Origin: Rhabditoides inermis
Taxonomy: Eukaryota; Nematoda; Chromadorea; Rhabditida; Rhabditidae
Assembly (NCBI GenBank): GCA_963966185.1
Contig: CAWZYM010000087.1
Location: 612,001 to 676,000 of the forward strand
Direction: 5' to 3'
DNA length: 64,000 bases
Below are positions 1 through 10,593 of the stretch, one piece after another (the first letter of the stretch is position 1; each line of letters starts with the position of its first letter). The position numbers were made by a program, and so were the translations under genes. A model generated the notes under the pieces. It worked only from the letters and a program-made list of their open reading frames with translations. It made no database searches and had not been told where the DNA came from.

Positions 1-659
1 AAACAAGAATATTTGAACGATGAACTTGATCGAATTTGTGTCTTAGAAGTGCTTGCGTAAAGATTCTTTGTATCTTAATCCAATTCACTGACATCAAATC
101 GTAATCTCCGAAGCAGAAACAACTATATAGAACGTAGTGGTAAGTTCGCAATCAGAAAGTGCACCGCTTGCCTCTCTTCTCGCGGTTAGAGACGCTTAGG
201 GAGTACTAAAATGGGGGAGAGCCAGATCCGTGTCGCGTGCCCATCATTCGCGTGCGGCGGTTGCCAGGTGCACAGCCATATCTCGCTGATTCTGACTATA
301 GTTGCCCTCTTTGAAGGGCGTTCAAAAACGCTGATTCTGACTATAGTTGCCCTCTTTGAAGGGCGTTCCAAAATTGGTGCGAGGCGGTTGAGAGATTGAC
401 CGGTTGTGCGCCGGTGAACACCCGCCGTTCGCTCCACCTTTCATGACCAATCTCTCGGTTGGAAATGAGGAACAACCTCTCTTAAAAGGCCGCGGCGCGC
501 AACTCGAGCCGGGTGTCACCCCTCACTAGCCCCGCCCATTGATGACTCATCAACCATTCGATGACATATCAAAGCGCTAAGTGTGTTTTTTGATAATATC
601 TGTCGGATACGTTTCGCCAATCTTTTGTCTATAAATAAAAACATGAAAATAGATTTTTA
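1..659. other. Intergenic stretch downstream of the first membrane-protein gene
   Basis: No gene is supported here. The only clear structure is a two-copy direct repeat of 45 bp (284-328 and 329-373), listed separately. Short open frames across it are shared between strands and have no family resemblance or splice signals. Confidence 0.6.
284..373. repeat. Two-copy 45-bp tandem repeat
   Basis: Two nearly identical units lie head to tail. Each contains CTGATTCTGACTATAGTTGC followed by CCTCTTTGAAGGGCGTTC, with a small hairpin (GCCCT...AGGGC). The first copy differs only near its end. It looks like a recent local duplication; no function is visible. Confidence 0.85.
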
Positions 660-743
660 TCACTGTGTCTTGTCGTACAACCGTCGCTCCTCCTCATTCG
701 TCCTGATGGCGCGCCAGGCGTGGAGCGATGAGCTGAAATACCC

Positions 744-782
<39 letters not shown>

Positions 783-2343
783 CCCTCTCCTATACCCCAT
801 CTTGGCCACCAGCTCCACCACCGTATAGCCCACCACCGCGATCCAGGCGAGTGCCAGGATGTCGATGGTGTGACTATGGAACGTGAACACTGCTGGGTCG
901 CACGCATCCCGTGGAAGGGTGGTGAAGGAGACGGGAGAAGAAGAGGAGAGCCATAGCGGACGGCGCGCGTCTGCAATGTGAACCTCCACTACTTTATAGC
1001 GCTCTAACGCTACGTAACGCTGATTGACCCCCGCATCTCCTTCCTGTTCATTAGGACTGCCTACACAGACTGTCCCCACTCCGTAGATTTATGTCAGTCA
1101 TTAACGCTTTCGCAACGCAGCGCGACGCTATGTAACGCTCTCGTAACCACGGCCCGGCGCGCGTTCACTGATTTGCGTGACGGTAGACGCACGCGACGCA
1201 CACGCGACGCGTCTCCCATGTTAAAGAAAAATAAGCTCATCATCATTGTCAATTTCTGAGAGGTTGCGAACGTGGTCTCATGGTCTAGTGGTTAGCGAGC
1301 GCGGGCAGTGATCTGTTTATCGCAGGTTCGATTCCGTTCGCTGCTACAAGTTTTGCTAAATTGTTTGAGCCATCCGCGACGCGGAACTGATGCGCAGCGT
1401 GCGTCTGAGTTCACCGGTCAGTGAACAAATGAGTGACACTACGGCCGGGCCATGGTAACGGTAACGTTACGGCGCTACGCAAATCTCTCATAACGCTGGT
1501 CCCACCTCGCAACAGCTCGCTCATCTCCCGCTCGCTCAGATGGAGACTGTCCACATGGACCGCGTGCAGGCGGGTGTCGTTGAAGAGAGACTCGTGCTGG
1601 AGGAGGGCGAAGCGGGGCTGCAACTCTTCTGATAACTGTTTCGGATTGGCGAAGAAGAAGAATAACGGGAGACTCGATTATGCATCGAAACTCGTTTTTT
1701 TCTTCAATTTTTTCTCTTGAGATTTTTAGATCTTTTTGAGGTGAATGTCTCGTGTTGGAGGAGCGCTGAGCGGAGCTGGAAGGAGGAGAATGGCATGTTA
1801 TCTCTCGCGCAACGTGTTATGTCGTTGCTTGAATGTCTTGTTTCGGCTGATCACAATAAGTTTATCAATCACTTACCGTTTCACTATCCTCGCCGGGCAC
1901 TTTTGTCGGATTATAGAGAGCGGCGGTGGAGTGAACGATCCTGAGAGTGAGGCTGGGTGAGAGAGCGGGAGAGAGAGAGAGAGAGGGAGGGAGAAAGAGA
2001 GGGGGGGGGGGTGAGAACTAACCACGCGAATCCCAGCACCAGCATCAGCACGCGCACTGCGAGACGTTTATGATACGCGATTTGAAACGTCTGAAAGAAG
2101 CTATTGTCTTCTCGAAAAACCAGACTGACAAAGTCATCAAAGTAAAGTGTTTCCATATGTTTTGTATATTACTTTATTACTGAAATGTCCTGCTTGACAA
2201 CGAGGAGTACATTCTTGAACGGTCTCCCCCATTTCACCAACTCACCATGTCTCGCGTGAAGACCGCACTGATGATGAGTAGCCAAGATCCGCCGAGACAC
2301 AGCAAGTAAGGAATCTGAAAGGTACGGTGTCTGAAACAAGGTA

Positions 2344-2390
<47 letters not shown>

Positions 2391-2856
2391 ACCTTTTCAT
2401 TGTATTCGCAATCTCCAATATTGCAGACCCCCATCGCTATGAGATTGACAGTGAACAATTGGAAAGTCGCCACGATCATCATTATCACTGAAAAAGGGTT
2501 ACAAAATCATGAATACAGAAATATTTAAATTTGAAGACTTCATTTTCATGACGATTTCTAATAACTCATACATACCTTATGAACGAAAAAACGCGCAAGT
2601 GATGATCAGATACGATCATCGCACGCTCTGAGCGCAAAATTTTGGTTCTGCGCTGCTCTCGCCCTGTCTTTTCTTCTTGGTATAGCCAAACAGAGATCCA
2701 CCCACCGACGTCGACGATCTTGACCGTGCCGAACCAGCGCGTCTCCCACTTGCCGACTGCGGTGACAGTCGTGCCATCCGAGTAGGTGAAGGAGCGAGAG
2801 GAGGGAGGAGGGGTAGGGGGAGAGGCGCGAGCTATTGCACCACTGCGCGACGCCAT
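660..2856 (-). CDS. Putative multi-pass membrane protein, several exons
   Basis: I do not recognise the family. Translation probably starts at the ATG at 2856 (MASRSGAIARASPPTPPPSS), giving a Ser/Pro-rich N-terminus. Exon 1 ends near 2706. Exon 2 (2487-2393) encodes a membrane helix (IMMIVATFQLFTVNLIAMGV) and a short loop with two cysteines. Exon 3 (2314-2246) encodes a second helix (IPYLLCLGGSWLLIISAVF). The next exon (about 2090-2028) gives a third (RVLMLVLGFAW). Further candidate exons lie at about 1940-1877 and 1610-1520. A fourth helix (DILALAWIAVVGYTVVELV) is at about 880-795. The last exon (about 742-660) ends RRLYDKTQ and stop. The reading phase agrees between exons 1 to 3; the middle exons are less certain. 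The four helices with both termini probably cytoplasmic suggest a tetraspan-like protein. Confidence 0.6.
748..783. repeat. (CT)n microsatellite
   Basis: An uninterrupted CT run lies in the last intron of the membrane-protein gene, directly beside the final exon. It reads as GA on the coding strand. Confidence 0.95.
1274..1348 (+). other. tRNA-like sequence (pseudogene or SINE head)
   Basis: The stretch carries an A-box-like TGGTCTAGTGGTTAGCG and a B-box-like GGTTCGATTCC at the right spacing for a tRNA promoter. The acceptor arm pairs only partly (GTGG with CTAC) and the anticodon arm is poor. It is therefore a tRNA-derived relic rather than a working tRNA. It lies in an intron of the membrane-protein gene. 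Confidence 0.5.
2347..2388. repeat. (CT)n microsatellite
   Basis: A pure CT run of about 42 bp in the intron between exons 2 and 3 of the first membrane-protein gene. Confidence 0.95.
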
Positions 2857-3910
2857 CTTACTACGAATGATGTGAAGTACGGAAACATTTTTTAACGAAT
2901 GAACACGTGAAGTAACGGATGTAGTGGCGAATAGTTAAAGGAACAGTGGCGACTTAATTCTGCAACTATAGGGCTTCCCCCCCCCGTTCTTCGTACGGCA
3001 GTCATTTCGCCGAATGTTTACTAGACAGCATTTGAGGCATCAATTGACCGTTATTGGCCCGTGCGAGACCATTCGGCCGCGCAACTCGCGCGCTTGGCGG
3101 TCTCTTTTTTAAGGAAATGAGGGTCATTTGCAAGTCTAATGAAGCAGAGTTCTCCATCTTCTAAAGTTAATTACTCTTTTCAGAATTAAGCAATCTTCAC
3201 AAAATTTTGATATGTGATGGGTATCAGTAGTTCTCATCGATCTCTAGTGTTCGATTTTTGATTTTCGCGTCCGTTTTCTAATTAGAGTCCAAAAACCTTG
3301 ATTTTGACTCGATTTCCAATGGGAAAGCTCCAAAACTTAATTACTCTCTTCAAATTTATCGTACAGCGCCCAGTTTTCTGTAGGAGATGCCCAGATAGAA
3401 TGCTCAGAGATCTCTAGTGCTCGATTTTTCGATTTCCGTCATTATCACCGTTTTTGAGCACAGAAACACACAATCGTGGCAAATTTGCATAAAATTCTCG
3501 TCTGTCTGGAGAGCCAGCGATATTGCCGTACGATGAAAGGGGGGAATGGCCTATAGCTCTCTTGAACGCGCGTTATCACTCATGCAAAACATTTGCCGTA
3601 GACAGGACTCAAACCGGCGAGGTATGTGTGACTACTGCGCACACACGCATTGAGCCACATGGTAAGTTGACGGTCGGAAACCATGTCAGAATCAGGCTGA
3701 TAAGAAACAACAACACGTGGGGTTGACTGCACTATGTAGTCGCGTCACTCACTGCCTTGGGCTTGGGGCGACAATGTTTGTTCTGTTTGTGCGAGTGACC
3801 GCCAAGTGAGAGACAGACCATCGACGGAGGTATTGATTGAACAAACATGATTATGTCATAATACTTTATATATACGTATAGTAATTATGTTTGTAATATT
3901 ATAATATAAA
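2857..3910. other. Intergenic stretch with a tRNA-like repeat
   Basis: No protein-coding exon is supported. The stretch from 3140 to 3460 is AT-rich with a loose internal repeat (TCTCTAGTG.TCGATTTTT occurs near 3241 and 3412). On the minus strand, 3595-3715 carries the motif TTATCAGCCTGATTCTGACA followed by an A-box-like TGGCTCAATGCG and a B-box-like GGTTTGAGTCC. It is a member of the dispersed tRNA-like repeat seen again near 9200, 29550 and 50850. Confidence 0.6.
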
Positions 3911-4039
3911 TTATAATCTTCTCGCGAGGACAGAGGCGATCTTCTTGAGCACAGCTTCTCCGTTCTCGAGGCTGGCTTGGAATAGGGACGGAGAGGGAAG
4001 GGAGAGGAGGAGGCGGCGGGATGTCGACTCGACCTGAGC

Positions 4040-4097
<58 letters not shown>

Positions 4098-4414
4098 TTC
4101 TCTCTCTTTTTTTCTCTTTCTTCTCTTTCTCTCTCCCAAGTCATTTGCCAACTACCCAAGATAAACTCCAAAGACCCCCAATGTCATACGATTAGAGATA
4201 AATCATTTCAATCAAATCCCTTTTCATTCTCTATTCTTATTCTCTCTCCCCCTCTCTCGTTCTATCAACAAACTGATAAGGTGATAAAAAAGAACTCTGA
4301 TCGGCATACCTCATTCAGTATCTTCCGCGACTCTCCTTTTCCCTGGCCTCCGTCGGAGAATATTTTGAGAGTGGAGAGGATAGAGTGCATCTTCGGACTC
4401 TGAAGAAACTAAGT

Positions 4415-4451
<37 letters not shown>

Positions 4452-4745
4452 AGAGACTAACCGTCTTCTTGAGTTGTTTCATGAACGTCTTCTTGTCATA
4501 CTGAGAGAATAGAGCTGCAACGACTGCTCTTTCAGCAGGCGGAAGAGCATTGAAGGTCTTCAGCACGGAACGCGGGATGAACACTGAAAAAAATGCTCTC
4601 TCTTTCTTTCTTTTCTCTCTCTCTCTCTCTCTCTCTGTCTCTGTCTCTCTCTCCCTCTCTCTACCTTTATAGAACTCTGGTAGTCGCTCGTACGACAGCG
4701 GATCAATTGTCACGAGCAGATTCTGCCGCTGGGCCTGTTCTGAAA

Positions 4746-4820
<75 letters not shown>

Positions 4821-5318
4821 ATAGTCATGAGCTGTGTAGATAAGAGAAAAAGAGATTGCTTGCCGCAAAAGCGCGCAAAATAAGAAAGACAGACGGCTAG
4901 CGCACCGTATTATATTGTTATGAGTGATTATGATTTGGTTTTGTACGTGTACTTGGTTAAGTTTTGATTTGTACGTACCGTATAGCGCCTCGCTTATCTG
5001 GCGATAGCTCTCCTGCAGATTCCGCTTCTCTGCCGATGCCAGCTTCACATATCGATCCAGTAGAGAGTCGAGCTCGGGTTGAAGAGAATCCAGTGATTCT
5101 CCCGTGATGAAGAGAGCAGCCGCGTGTTGAAGGAGCAGGGACGTCTAAAGGCGAGGTCAGACTCGATTATGGATCAAACAACGTTTATGATACAAAAAGA
5201 CACATTTTTCTGGCGCGTTCTAATCGTAAGATCTTGAGGGCCTTTCGCCAGCAAAAGACCTCTGGCAGTTAGAGGGAGGGAGAGAAAGAGAAAAGGAAAG
5301 AGAGAGAGACAAAGAGAG

Positions 5319-5350
<32 letters not shown>

Positions 5351-5516
5351 GCACCTCCTTGACGATCGCAGTGACGTCATCCGATTCATTGCCGGAGTGT
5401 CTCCGCGGGGTGAGAGCGTGCGCGAGGGGTAGAAGAGAGGACGCGCGAAGATGGAGAGACGAGGAGATGGATGGGTAGAGGGAGAGGTGTCTGCAAGCTC
5501 TCTCTCTTTCTCTCTT

Positions 5517-5563
<47 letters not shown>

Positions 5564-5988
5564 ACCGGAACATGTCCACCACAGCTCCCTTGGTGTTCGC
5601 TGGCAGTTCATTCAGCTGCTCCGATAGGTCGACGGGAAGTAGCGATGAGTAGAAAGGGGGCAGAGCCGCTTGCGAGTAGACGTGACTGGGTGCGGGGTAG
5701 ACGGTGGTATCTGAAGATGTAGGATAAAGAGAGAGAGAGAGAGAAAGAGAGAGAGAGGGAGAGAAAGAGCAATGCCGCGCTCACCAATGAAGTACTTTGC
5801 CAGCCGCGGCAGCGCTGCCTCGATCGCCACTCTGTCTGACACGGAGAGGGATGCGTAGTCGTCTCGCACCTCTGCCTCCTCCTCCCTGCCCGCTTCCACA
5901 CTCCTTCCAGCGATCAGTCGAGAAGCGATGTGAACGGACCACCGCTCGATCTGGTGAATGAAAATTACCTGGCAGGTACGGAGAGCGG

Positions 5989-6026
<38 letters not shown>

Positions 6027-6047
6027 GGGAGAGAGGGAGAGAGAGAG

Positions 6048-6084
<37 letters not shown>

Positions 6085-7613
6085 CCACTCTCTCCAGGAC
6101 GTAGTCTCCCTCCGGCTCCAGTCCATCCCTCGTGGTCTGGATAGCTTCGTGGATGTCCCCCACCATCCTGCCGACAGCGGGAGACAGGGCGGCGAGTGTT
6201 GAAAGGTACGCGTCCTGAACATGACGTCATTATTCCGATGACGTCATATTGCAGAAGACATACCTCGTCGTACTCTGCATTCACGTACTCTTCCGCAGCT
6301 GCTCTCAGCTGATCCCTCAAGCCTGGCGGCAGGTATGACAACACTTCCGCTAGATCGACGTGGAGAAGTGCTGAAATGACGTCATCAGATGACGTCAAAG
6401 TGACGTCACTACCTTTGTGGAAGTCGGACAAATGTTCGGTTTGGGCGGGTTGCGCACTGGTGGTGACGGTGTTGTCAACTGATTCGAGTTTCTGGACGGC
6501 CGACAAAACTTCGATCTTTCTCGACTTTTCGCGTTTCTTGGTCTTGGGAAGACGAGACTGGAGTTCTGAAATACTACGTTTTGATGACGTCATCATAATC
6601 AAATATTCTATCGACAGACGATCGAACGGTCAATAAAAAAACGATAACCTGGAAACGCTTTGAACAGTCCCTTTGCTGACTTCTTGAGCTCTTTGAGGTC
6701 TTCTGCGGGGAGCTGAACAAAATTTCAAATTTAACATGATGAAAATCATCGCCCTCTTCCCACAGTCAGAGACACGGATAGAGTACCGGAAAAGAGAGTG
6801 CGCAGGAGCCGCGTCGCGTGCCCGATACCCGCGCGCTGCGGACGATCGGCGCAGGGCCAAGAGCGAAACCATTTGAACAACAAACGCACCAGACTCATCT
6901 CCTTGCCGATTCTTGTCACGAACTCGTTCTCGAAAGAGCGAAGATCGCGGCGGCCGGTGAACATAGCGGAGCGGAAGCGGCGGATCGAGGAGATGAACTG
7001 AGGGAATCCTTCTCTCTCTCTCTCCCTCTCTCTCTCCCTCTCTCTCTCTCTCTCTCCCCCCCCTCTCTCTCTCTCTCTCTCACCTTCTCCACCGTCTCCC
7101 TCGCTCTGTCGGACACTCCCTCTTCCACCCGCACCCTCCCTTCTTCTTCTTCTACCACATCCGCGAGAGGAGCGGATATGGCGCGGACGGCCGACAGAAA
7201 CTGAGAAGCGTGAATGCTCTCTCTCTCTCACTCACTCTCTCTCTATCTCTCTCTCTCTCTCTAAGTATGTATCTATCTATCTAGTCCTCAGTTTCAGCTA
7301 ATGAACTCCGAGACTTACAAGGAAAATTTTTTTTGAAAGACTTGAACACTATGTTGTTTTCCAAGGTTCCCCGATTCAACCGGCCAAACAAATAATAACA
7401 ACAAAACCACGCACATGCCCGTAATCCGCGTACTCCTCGGGGTGCTTGAATAGGTAGGCGATGTAGGTGCGCTGCTCGTCCGGAATCGCGTTGAACACCT
7501 TCACCGACTGCACGGAGATGAAGGCTGAAGGGAGAGGAAAGGTGCGGTTAGTCATTTACAAAGCAAAATGTTTGGAAGAGATAGCAAAGCAAGGCAAGTG
7601 GGGTGTTCAAAGA

Positions 7614-7648
<35 letters not shown>

Positions 7649-7680
7649 GAGGGAGAGAGAGGGAGAGGGAGAGGGAGAGG

Positions 7681-7724
<44 letters not shown>

Positions 7725-7836
7725 CCACCCACGTCGGAAGCTTGGCCCGATGCTTGTTGTGTAGGCCAGCACCTTGGGACCGCGCGGCGCCTTCCCGATG
7801 TCGTCGTGCGCGTTGGTGCTGTCTGAATAGAAGTAG

Positions 7837-7871
<35 letters not shown>

Positions 7872-8763
7872 ATCTCTCTCTCCTTCTCTCCTTCTCTCCC
7901 TCTCTCCCTCTCTCCTTCTCTCCTTCTCTCCCTCTCTCTCTCCTTCTCTCTTTCTCTCCCTCTCTCCCTCTCTCTTTCTCTCTTTCTCTCCCTCTCTCCC
8001 TCTCTCCCTCTCTCTCTCTCTCCCTCTCTCTCCTTCTCTCTCTCTTTCTCTCCCTCTCCCTCTCTCCCTCTCTCTCTATCTCTCTCTTATTTCTCTCCCC
8101 TGTCTCTATCTTCCTACTTTTTTCTCATCTCACCCTTGAGGAACGCTCCATAGTACGGATGGGTGGCGTTGAACTCTTTTCGTTCCTGTGACGATAGCGA
8201 ATTCCAGACCTGAGCGTAGTTTGATCACTCATGTACTTTGTGTTTTGTGTTCTGTACCTTGAACACCCTGTCTCTCTCCTCGCTGCTCCTCCTCTCATCT
8301 AGCCGCTGTCCCGTGAAGAACTCTGCGTGAGCGCGTCGCAACTGAGCAGAGAGCTGAAAAGGGATCAGTGATCAGTTGTTCGATCAGCTGATCATCAGGT
8401 AAGAGCTATATCCAATGACAGTTAATTTGATAATCAGCTGATCATTTGATAAGAAATGCCAATGATCATCATACCATATCCACTAGCAGAGTAGCATTCC
8501 CTCCCAGCCCTCCGTTCTGCAGGGTGACGAGACGAGTGGGCGGGAGCAGATCACCCAGCGGAGACAAGTCGAGAAGATACTGGAACGATAACGTCACCAT
8601 CATGTCGTGACGTCACCACATTGTATCGTGACGTCACCACCCACCTGCTCGGAGTTCTTGTGCTTGAAGTAGTTCTGTGCAGCTATCGCCGCGATCGCCT
8701 GTTGTTCGGGAGAGAGAGTTGAGAAGGAGGAAACGAGTAGGGGTGGAAGGAAGACTGGAAGGG

Positions 8764-8809
<46 letters not shown>

Positions 8810-9960
8810 CCTCTATAAAACCTCGGCACAGCCGTCGACCCATTTCTCAGTTGTGTCACTTGCTCTCTAATGCGCGACTCGATTTCCAGCGTCGCGAACA
8901 GTTCTGGAAACGACAAATATAGAAATTATAGAAGTTAGAAGATATGAAAGTTAGTTAAAGTTAGAAGTTATACAAAAGTTGAAAGATATCCACACAACTG
9001 GCAAGGTGAGCTTTCACGTTGTCAGCATAGTGTATTGTATTGTAGTGAGTATGTAAACGGAAATGAGCCAAGTGTGCTCGAACAGTTGTACTTGTTTGTT
9101 ATGTAAGAAGTAAGACCTACTCTGCGCGCGGAGGTAGAATGCCGGCTGGTGCTTGCGAACGAGCAGCTTCCCGGGAGGGGTGATACGCTGCAATCAACTG
9201 TTTGTTTATCAGGCTGATTCCGACAAGTTAGCCTAATGGTGAGGGATAGCACACACACTTCGACTAATGGAAACTGACTGAACCATGCGGTCGCTTGTGT
9301 GAGAGTTTACATGAACATCAAGATCTCTCTTAACTTTCTGAACATACGAATCATCACTGATCACTCACCTGCCACACCGCCATGAACTCTCGGGTGTCCG
9401 CCTCCGCATCGGCGGATTCTCCTCGCAGAAATGAAAGAAGTGCGGAGCGAGTGGAGGCGAGATTCTGACAGAGGGTTTTTGAAGAGGGAGAGAGAGAGAG
9501 AGAGAAAGAAAGAGGGAGAAAGGAGAGAGAGAAAGATAGAAAAAGAGAGAGAGATAGAGAAAGGGAGGGAGAGATGTTATATTCAAAATCACCTTCCACA
9601 GCAAGCCCTCATCTCCTTTCACGTCGACGCTGCCTTCATTCGCCGTGAAGACGTTGAGTAGCGTGGAAGAATAGGGAGGTGAGAGGAACAGATCGATCTG
9701 ATAAAACGAATAACACAAGATTGATATTACCAAAAAAGTGCATACCTCGGCGGTGCCATTCTCCAACTGCTTGGCTAGCAGCGATCTATCCTTGTGAGAC
9801 ATTGCCGCCAAATGATTTACCAATTCATCACCGAGATACACTGGAACGTATTTTGAATATATCCTACATTTTACGAAATTCACTCACACTTGTACACATC
9901 CGGCAGCAATACTCCGCCACTAGCTGTACTCACAAGTAGCAGCAGCAATACGGGTCTCAT
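3911..9960 (-). CDS. Secreted, alpha-helical, internally repetitive protein, more than 20 exons
   Basis: I do not recognise the family. The start is the ATG at 9960, which opens a clear signal peptide (MRPVLLLLLVSTASGG). The TAA stop is at 3911-3913, after KKIASVLARRL. Most exons are 50-200 bp with good GT-AG borders: for example LYLGDELVNHLAAMSHKDR (near 9840), VWNSLSSQERKEFN (near 8200), SVKVFNAIPDEQRTYIAYLF (near 7500), AEVLSYLPPGLRDQLRAAAE (near 6340), and VLKTFNALPPAERAVVAALF (near 4550). These share a helical pattern: hydrophobic helix, a FN(A/S)(L/I)-type turn, an acidic/basic pair, then another helix. That suggests a repeated helical-hairpin module. The pattern is reminiscent of small secreted helical lipid-binding proteins of nematodes, but that is only a resemblance. 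No membrane helix follows the signal peptide. Confidence 0.75.
4044..4132. repeat. (CT)n-rich microsatellite
   Basis: A CT run with TTT interruptions fills the last intron of the secreted helical protein gene, next to the final exon. Confidence 0.9.
4747..4818. repeat. (AT)n microsatellite, about 72 bp
   Basis: An uninterrupted ATAT run in an intron of the secreted helical protein gene. It is self-complementary, so it could form a cruciform. Confidence 0.95.
5149..5262. mobile_element. MITE copy, TA-type, truncated at the right end
   Basis: It begins AGGCGAGGTCAGACTC after a TA, matching the left terminus of the complete copy at 54594-54783. The internal motifs ATTATG.ATCAAA, TTTATGATAC and TTGCCAGCAAAAG are also shared. 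The right terminal repeat is missing. The copy sits in an intron of the secreted helical protein gene. Confidence 0.75.
5988..6080. repeat. (GA)n-rich microsatellite
   Basis: GA repeats with GGGA and ACGG interruptions lie in an intron of the secreted helical protein gene. They sit directly beside the donor of the exon ending near 6081. Confidence 0.9.
7617..7722. repeat. (GA)n-rich microsatellite
   Basis: A GA array in an intron of the secreted helical protein gene. It gives long open frames on both strands, but these are low-complexity artefacts. Confidence 0.9.
7838..8098. repeat. Long CT-rich microsatellite, about 260 bp
   Basis: CT repeats are broken by regular CCTTCT and CCCT blocks in an intron of the secreted helical protein gene. 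It is the longest CT tract in the window. Confidence 0.95.
9195..9255 (+). repeat. Dispersed tRNA-like repeat fragment
   Basis: It contains TGTTTGTTTATCAGGCTGATTCCGACA followed by an A-box-like TTAGCCTAATGGTGAGGGATAGC (shown with its gap). The same core occurs at about 29547-29577 in this orientation. It occurs in reverse at about 3688-3712 and 50850-50868. It lies in an intron of the secreted helical protein gene. Confidence 0.6.
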
Positions 9961-10593
9961 AATAGCAGATGGATTTCACTGACCCGTGCGCCGCCGCGCA
10001 TTATGAAAGAAGATGGAAACCGCACTGTCCGCTTTTTGCGCTATACCCCCCGAGTTTCTTTTGTCGCCGAGAGCGAGACTGGAGAGACTGGAATCCAGCC
10101 GCAAAGGACATCTCATCACACCCACAGATCCTGTGATTTATAGTTACGCGCGTCCGATGAGAAGTCGTGGCCTCGTTAGGCTAGCACCGAATCAGACGGA
10201 AATGACTCCTCGATTCGGGGATGTGACGTAAACTTGGGCTCTGTCCTATCAATGCTGATTTTCATAGAAAATTTCGATGAAATCGGTGAAAATTTCATTG
10301 AAAACGGCGAAAAATGAAAATGAAAATGAAATGGTGGTGAAAAATTCATCGAATAATTCATACTTTCATTTTCATTGTCATTTTTGAAATTTTACCCACT
10401 TTCGATGAAATCTTCACCGTTTCCATGAAGTTTTCATAGCTTTCATTTAAATTTCACATTTCAAAGAAATTTTAACCGTTTTCATTGAATTTTTCACTGA
10501 ATGTCGTCATTGGTAAGAAATTAGCCATTATGACAATGTTTTCCGAGGCGAAGAAACCGAAACGTGTCATTTCTCGCAGCTCGCGAGGCGACC
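9961..10593. other. Shared upstream region of two divergent genes, with a fold-back repeat
   Basis: This spacer separates the start of the minus-strand secreted protein gene from the plus-strand membrane-protein gene, so it should hold both promoters. No obvious TATA box is identifiable. From 10262 to 10510 there is an imperfect fold-back: GAAAATTTCATTGAAAACGG on the left (10289) is mirrored by CCGTTTTCATTGAATTTTTC on the right (10477). The arms are built of degenerate GAAAATTTCA/TGAAATTTTC words, so this is probably a small fold-back element. Confidence 0.6.

Noticed and set aside
1274..1348. Functional tRNA gene
   Set aside because: The promoter boxes are good but the acceptor and anticodon arms do not pair properly.
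7467..8191. Open frames rich in Arg-Glu or Leu-Ser across the CT/GA tracts
   Set aside because: Dinucleotide repeats have no stops in several frames. The real exons here are on the minus strand, at 7725-7815, 8134-8205 and similar positions.
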